NCBI GenBank assembly: GCA_020746105.1
Contig: CM036623.1
Coordinates: forward strand, 434,001 to 498,000
Origin: Trogon surrucura
Lineage: Eukaryota > Chordata > Aves > Trogoniformes > Trogonidae
Direction of reading: 5' to 3'
DNA: 64,000 nucleotides
Part shown: positions 55,001-61,000 of the stretch, one piece after another
Position numbering within the stretch: position 1 is the first letter of the stretch
Layout: the number at the start of each line of letters is the position of its first letter
Notes under the pieces: generated by a model
What the model was told of the DNA's origin: nothing
What the model saw: the letters and a program-made list of their open reading frames with translations, nothing else
Database searches by the model: none
Position numbers and translations under genes: made by a program

Positions 55001-58000
55001 AAAAGAAGAAGGGGACTGTGATGCGGGTATTGCTGTTGTGTTTTCTGGATTTAGGGTGCTTTGAAGATAAAAAAGCATGCATCCTTAAGGGATTAAGAGT
55101 TATTTTTCTTGAGCATACTGTACGGAGGGGCTTTCTCCCAAGCTATGACGTTTGCTGAGAAGGCATTATCTTCTTTGAAAGCAGATCAAAAAACCTGGAA
55201 GGACAAGACTGAGGAAGCCAGTTCTTTGTTGTTATTATTTTTTATTAAATACTCCAAGCTAATTGTTGCTTACACCACTGTGTAGACAAAACTGTCCTTT
55301 TCAGTTCATAATGCAACTGATATACGTGTATCTTCAAAGGCTGAGAGAACATAACTAACATGAAATATATATATCCATACAACTACCAAAGCTCAATGCA
55401 AAGTTAATATTTTTTACCCTTATCGTTTTTCAGAACTGTCATGAAATCGGGATCTGAGCTTGTTAAAGCTGGATTGCGTGCCTTTTTTGAAAATGCAGCT
55501 GAAGACCTGGAAAAAACTTCAGAAAATCTTAAACTTGGAAAATTTACCCATTCACGAACACAAATAAAGGGTGTTTCACAGAATATCAATTATACTACCG
55601 TAGCATTGTTACCGATCTTGACATCAATTTTTGAACATATTGCACAGTATCAGTTTGGAATTGATTTACTTTGTAAGTCTTTTATTTTTGAAGTGTGTTT
55701 TGTTATAATAGCACAAACACATTTTAGTAATGATTGCGTGAATTCAGAGGATGACACGTTTTCAGTAGCAGACATGCTTTGTACCTTATTTCTGGTGAAT
55801 GTTTATAAATAATACTAATTAAATTTCAAGTTAATTACGGACAATATTTCTCAAAACATTGAGAGAAATTAAAATTTCCCCGTAAATGCTCTCTTGCCAC
55901 CTCTGTGGATGAGACTAGTTTCCTATGGAAAATTAAGTTACGTTTATTTTTGTTGCATACTTTTACTTCATTAGATTAAAGGAGACAACTCATTATTTAT
56001 TATTCCTTCTGGGTTTTTTCTTATATTTGAAAACCATTTTAGTTCTTTTGATTTAAATGTACTTTATTTTCAACACCATTTGGTTTAAAGTTACTGAATT
56101 GCCTCCTTGAGATTCAGCAATATGCTGTTCCAAAATTTGGTACGTGTTTGGGTGATCACAGTTTCAAAGCAGAAGATAATTAAAAGATTGACAGCCATGA
56201 AAAGACGTTTTTTAAAAAGATAAGGGAGGCTTTAGATCATGTTTCTAGTGGTTAGACATACAGACCGATGTGATTCAGCTTAAAATTGTACTCTCCAAGT
56301 GTGATAACCTGCAGTGTCTTATTAACAAGTATCTGCTGGCCTCTTAGAATGTCTGATGATCTGCTGGATTTTGGAATGAATGTAGCTGACAGACCAGGTA
56401 TCAGAGAAATTGGAGATAAATAACACATGTGGAGCATCGACAGCCTAGAATGTTCAGTGGTACATATGCTAAAAGTTTTAGTTACTGTTTATCAGATTGT
56501 GTAAAACAGATTTTAATATTTGGAAGGTAGTCTTTAGCTGAATAAATACAGATAATCTACTTTTTATTTTCTTCTAGTGGGTGATGTACAAGTTTCATGT
56601 TACAGAATTCTTTGTAGCCTCTATTCCCTTGGGACTGGGAAGAACATCTATGTTGAAAGGTATTGTGTGAAAAACTCAGAATATAAAATTTTCTCTTCTT
56701 TGGGTGTTGTATAGGTAATAAAGCAGTTTGAATGAAAGGTGAATCTGAAAGAGTGTGAGAATGTTTAAAATACCCTGTAGCTGGAGGGTAGTTGCCTATA
56801 TGTTAGAGTTCAGTTCCACACGACAAAACCCAACACCAAGTAAAAGCAGACAACTCATCGTGTATATGGCAACGTATCTGCAGGGAGTTTATTCTTACTA
56901 TAGGGAAAGCTAAATTTTTCTGTAGATTGACATCAGGGTTGAAAAAGTTTAACTTCTGCATGTTGCCGTGATAAGCGGGCTGAGTACTAAGGAGGTTGCA
57001 TCTGTCTCACACTTGAGACTACAGAGAGTTCTCAAAATAGTTGTCCTCAGCATGAAGACCTGAGCATACGTAGAGCATTTTGACAGCCTTTAAGTGTACA
57101 AAGGAAACCACTTTACCAGTGTCGCGGGTTAGGGCTGGGCCGGCCACTAACGCGGACAGACGCTCTCTAACCCCCTCTACTTGCGTTGTAAAGAGTAGGC
57201 TGTACAATTTCTTTAAGTATCTAGTTGCTATGATACGTTCCAAGCCCTGGATTTTAGATCCTCTTCTGATCCTCTTCTGTCCACCTGTCCTGTTGGACAG
57301 ACGCTTTCCTCCCACTCTTTATCCATGTGTGTGTGTGCACCAGCTAATTCTTACGTATACTCATGTTCAGGCCTTTATACATCCATCACTAAATTATAAA
57401 GCTGTACTCTTTCTTTCTTCTGTCTGGGCTTGAAAAATCTTAAATACTCTTTGCCACAGATCTGGTAGGCAGACCTGCCGTACCCCCTTGTTAGAAACTA
57501 GCAGTCAGGGTCTGCTCACGGGGGAAAAAAAGAGGTGATTGTGTTTGAGTTGCCTTTCAATGAGAAGAGCTCACGGCACAGACCTGCACTTGATTGGCAA
57601 GAGCTGTAAGCACTGGACGGTTGCGTTAAGCGTTGATGTGTTAAGAGCATCACTTTTTCCTACTGCAGTTATCCTCATAGAAGAGTGATGAGTTCAGATA
57701 TATCAGAGGAAATGAATTAGTCTCCTAAGGCTGTATGAGAGGTTTCTAACTGTGGATTTCATTTAGCTTCGTTTTCACTAGACTCCCTCAGGTTCTTAAA
57801 TTAAGGCTGTAGGCACACATCAGTGTCTAGGTGGGAGGTAGGATTTCAAACACACTGCTCAATATTTTAGCAAAAACAAGAAGCGAATGATTGAGCTGAC
57901 TTGAACAGTTATTCGAGTTAAACAATATTCAGATTTAGGGTCAATGGGCAGTTTTTCTCCTAGTGAATTTTGACAGGGACATCGAGAAATTTTACCTTCC

Positions 58001-61000
58001 ATTGCAGGATGAGTCATAGTTCACTTTTTTATAGGTGAATATCACTTCTTATTGCTGAAATAGTTCAGCTGATTCTACAAGACTTCTGGCTGCTGGGCTC
58101 AGGACTTAGTATTAAGTTGAGTTGCTCCTGCTGCCGCGGACTTGTGACAAACTACCAGTATCAAGGGTTTTATCCTTTGTACCAAGAGTGTTAAGTTTGT
58201 TTAGGATGTTAGAGATGTTTCTGACTTCCCCGTGGACCCTTCTTCACTAAATCTCTCTGTAGCTCAATAAATGTTGAGGACTGGATGCAAAATGCAGTAG
58301 TCCTTGACTGCTTTGAGCCCTGATGCTCTGCTGGCAAGTGTAGTATTGTTACTGTAGGCATTCTTTCCGGCTGGGAATTCTATCCCCAGGTACCCGTTTC
58401 TTCTCACACACCACGTCACAAGTATAAGTCCTAAATTTGGGGTTGAAAAATCCCTTCTCATACCCTTGGATGTTTCCATATCCTAGTTTAATCAAACCAA
58501 AGTTATGATAAGAATCTATTCATGCATATTCTAGCCATATTTTCCATAGTTTGTAGTTGCACTGTGGAGCAGTTTACCTTTAATATACAATACCTGGTAG
58601 AGGTTCATTCTTTTTTAAAAAAATAATGTTTTTATACTACTGTAATTTCCAGTAACTCCATGTGAAAAATACATTTTTTCAAAATAAATGTTAATGCTGC
58701 TTTATAATAGTGCATGCTAGACACTGAAAGCCTAGTGAAAGACTTTTCCTCTCAGGTAACTTTTACTGTCTCTCATATGTAGGCAGCGTCCTGCACTTGG
58801 TGAGTGCTTAGCCTCTCTTGCAGCAGCCATTCCAGTAGCATTCCTTGAACCTTCTCTCAACCATTACAACCCATTGTCTGTCTTCAACACAAAAAGTGCA
58901 AGAGAAAGAGCGAGTAAGTACTGTTCTTCACACACAAAAGGTATTTGCATCTCTAATAGCAATAGAAGGAAATTGTAATAATGAAAAAAACCTATTGTAT
59001 GCCTCGGCAGAGAACACATGCTATTGCTCTTTCATTACTTGGCATTTTAGCCCAGCTCTGCTTTGTTGAGGCTGTTAATATTGTTCCCTTTCTTGTACCA
59101 TTTTTTGGATTTTTCTGAGCATGATGTTTGAATTCTTTTCTGAAGCCATGTATTGTAATATTTGAAGCTTAGTCAAAGATCATATCTGCATTACAAAAAG
59201 TTTTAACAAATTGTACAGCTGTGTTCTTACTAGCAGCATGCAAGAGATGTGATATCTTATTCATATGTACAGGAAAATTATCTGTAGTTTCACTTGCTTT
59301 TCTCCCAACTTACTCCTATTGGACTCTCATATCTTAAAATATTTCAGTATTTTCCTCATTGATCTGTGTAAGAGTCATTTCCTCTCAAAATCTTTGTTCC
59401 TTTAAACAACAACAGAAAAAGTAGGCAGATCAATTCCATATGCTTCATAAGTCTTTCTGTATAAAAGCAGTTACGGAAAAGCGTATGCTAGCCCTTCCTT
59501 CTTGTGAGCTCTACTTTATAGAAGCAGCAGTGGTGGAAGAAGAATTTTGCTGGAGTGACCGGCATTAGATTATGACAGATTATTAATTGCTGAATAAGCA
59601 CCCTTCAGTTTCTAATACAAACATCTGGAATTCTTTCCTGACATTCTTGTTGGGACACAGATGTGCAGTTTGTGAACTAGGTACAGTTTATTTTTGAGCT
59701 GTTCTGTCTCTTTTTCCTAGAGATGGATTTAATCTTTTGCAGATTGACATGAAAATTGGTGAATAATTATGGAAACAATGGCCAGAGTTTATTTAATACT
59801 GATATAAGTGATCAGTTTTGCACTGTTACATAGCTGGTCTGCCCCGCATATAATTTCAGGACACCTTATGGTAATGCCGTAGCTTCGTGGTAGCTATTGT
59901 CAACATCAGTGCTACATGCCACGTTATCAGGAAGACATAATTTGAGACCTGTGTATGCCCCAAAGTCTTACTGTAGTTACATCTACCCAAAATGGTCACA
60001 GAAAAAACCCTGAGTGGCAATGTTATTTGTATTTAGATTTTAAATGTAGATGAACGTAGATATTCACTTATATTTTGTTGATTAATCTTTTCCTTCTCTA
60101 CCCTTACTTGCAGTTTTAGGTATGCCTGACACTGTAGAAGAGATGTGTCCAGAGATCCCTCAGTTGGACGGACTAATAAAGGAAATCAATGATTTAGCAG
60201 AGTCTGGAGCAAGATACACTGAAATGCCTCACGTAATTGAGGTTATCTTACCCATGCTATGCAACTATTTATCCTACTGGTGGGAAAGAGGGTCTGAGAG
60301 TGTTCCTCAAAGTGCTGGGCCTTGCTGTACAATGATAACGTCTGAGCACCTGAGCGTCGTTCTTGGAAACATTTTGAAAATCATTAACAACAATCTGGGA
60401 ATAGATGAAGCATCCTGGATGAAAAGAATTGCAGGTATTCTAAATATTTTTAAAGAGTAATTATACCTAATAATATTTAATTACTTTGCTACACTTTACT
60501 GTATTACCTAGTGATATGATAATGATAATAATAATTTGTAATTAAAAACAGCGGGAAAGAAAGATAAGGAGTAGATAAGTAACAATAACTGAAAGATATT
60601 TCAATTTTTAAATGTTTTTTTATTATTTTTATGCATACATTGCACCATCAGTGTAACCACTTTCTATACAGTTTCTATACAGTGCAAGAACTTTCTATAC
60701 AACATAATGGGTTTTGAAAATATTCCCTTCTCTATGTGCTGTATAAGAGCCTTAGCATTTAGTTTGGAGTTGTGATGAATTCCATTGATTTTTCAAGACA
60801 CCATATAACTGAGTATTGCAGTAGAGGGATATAAGTCCTGTGATTACTGTTAATGAAATATCAGGGCAAAAGGGAAAGAAAGTGTATACGGTGAAATAAT
60901 CCCAGGAGCAAATCAAGTTCAGAATTCGTTGCTTTGCCTGAGTAACTGTGCCAGCTATTGATTGAGCACAAAGATTTCTCAAAATGTCCTGTAACATTTA

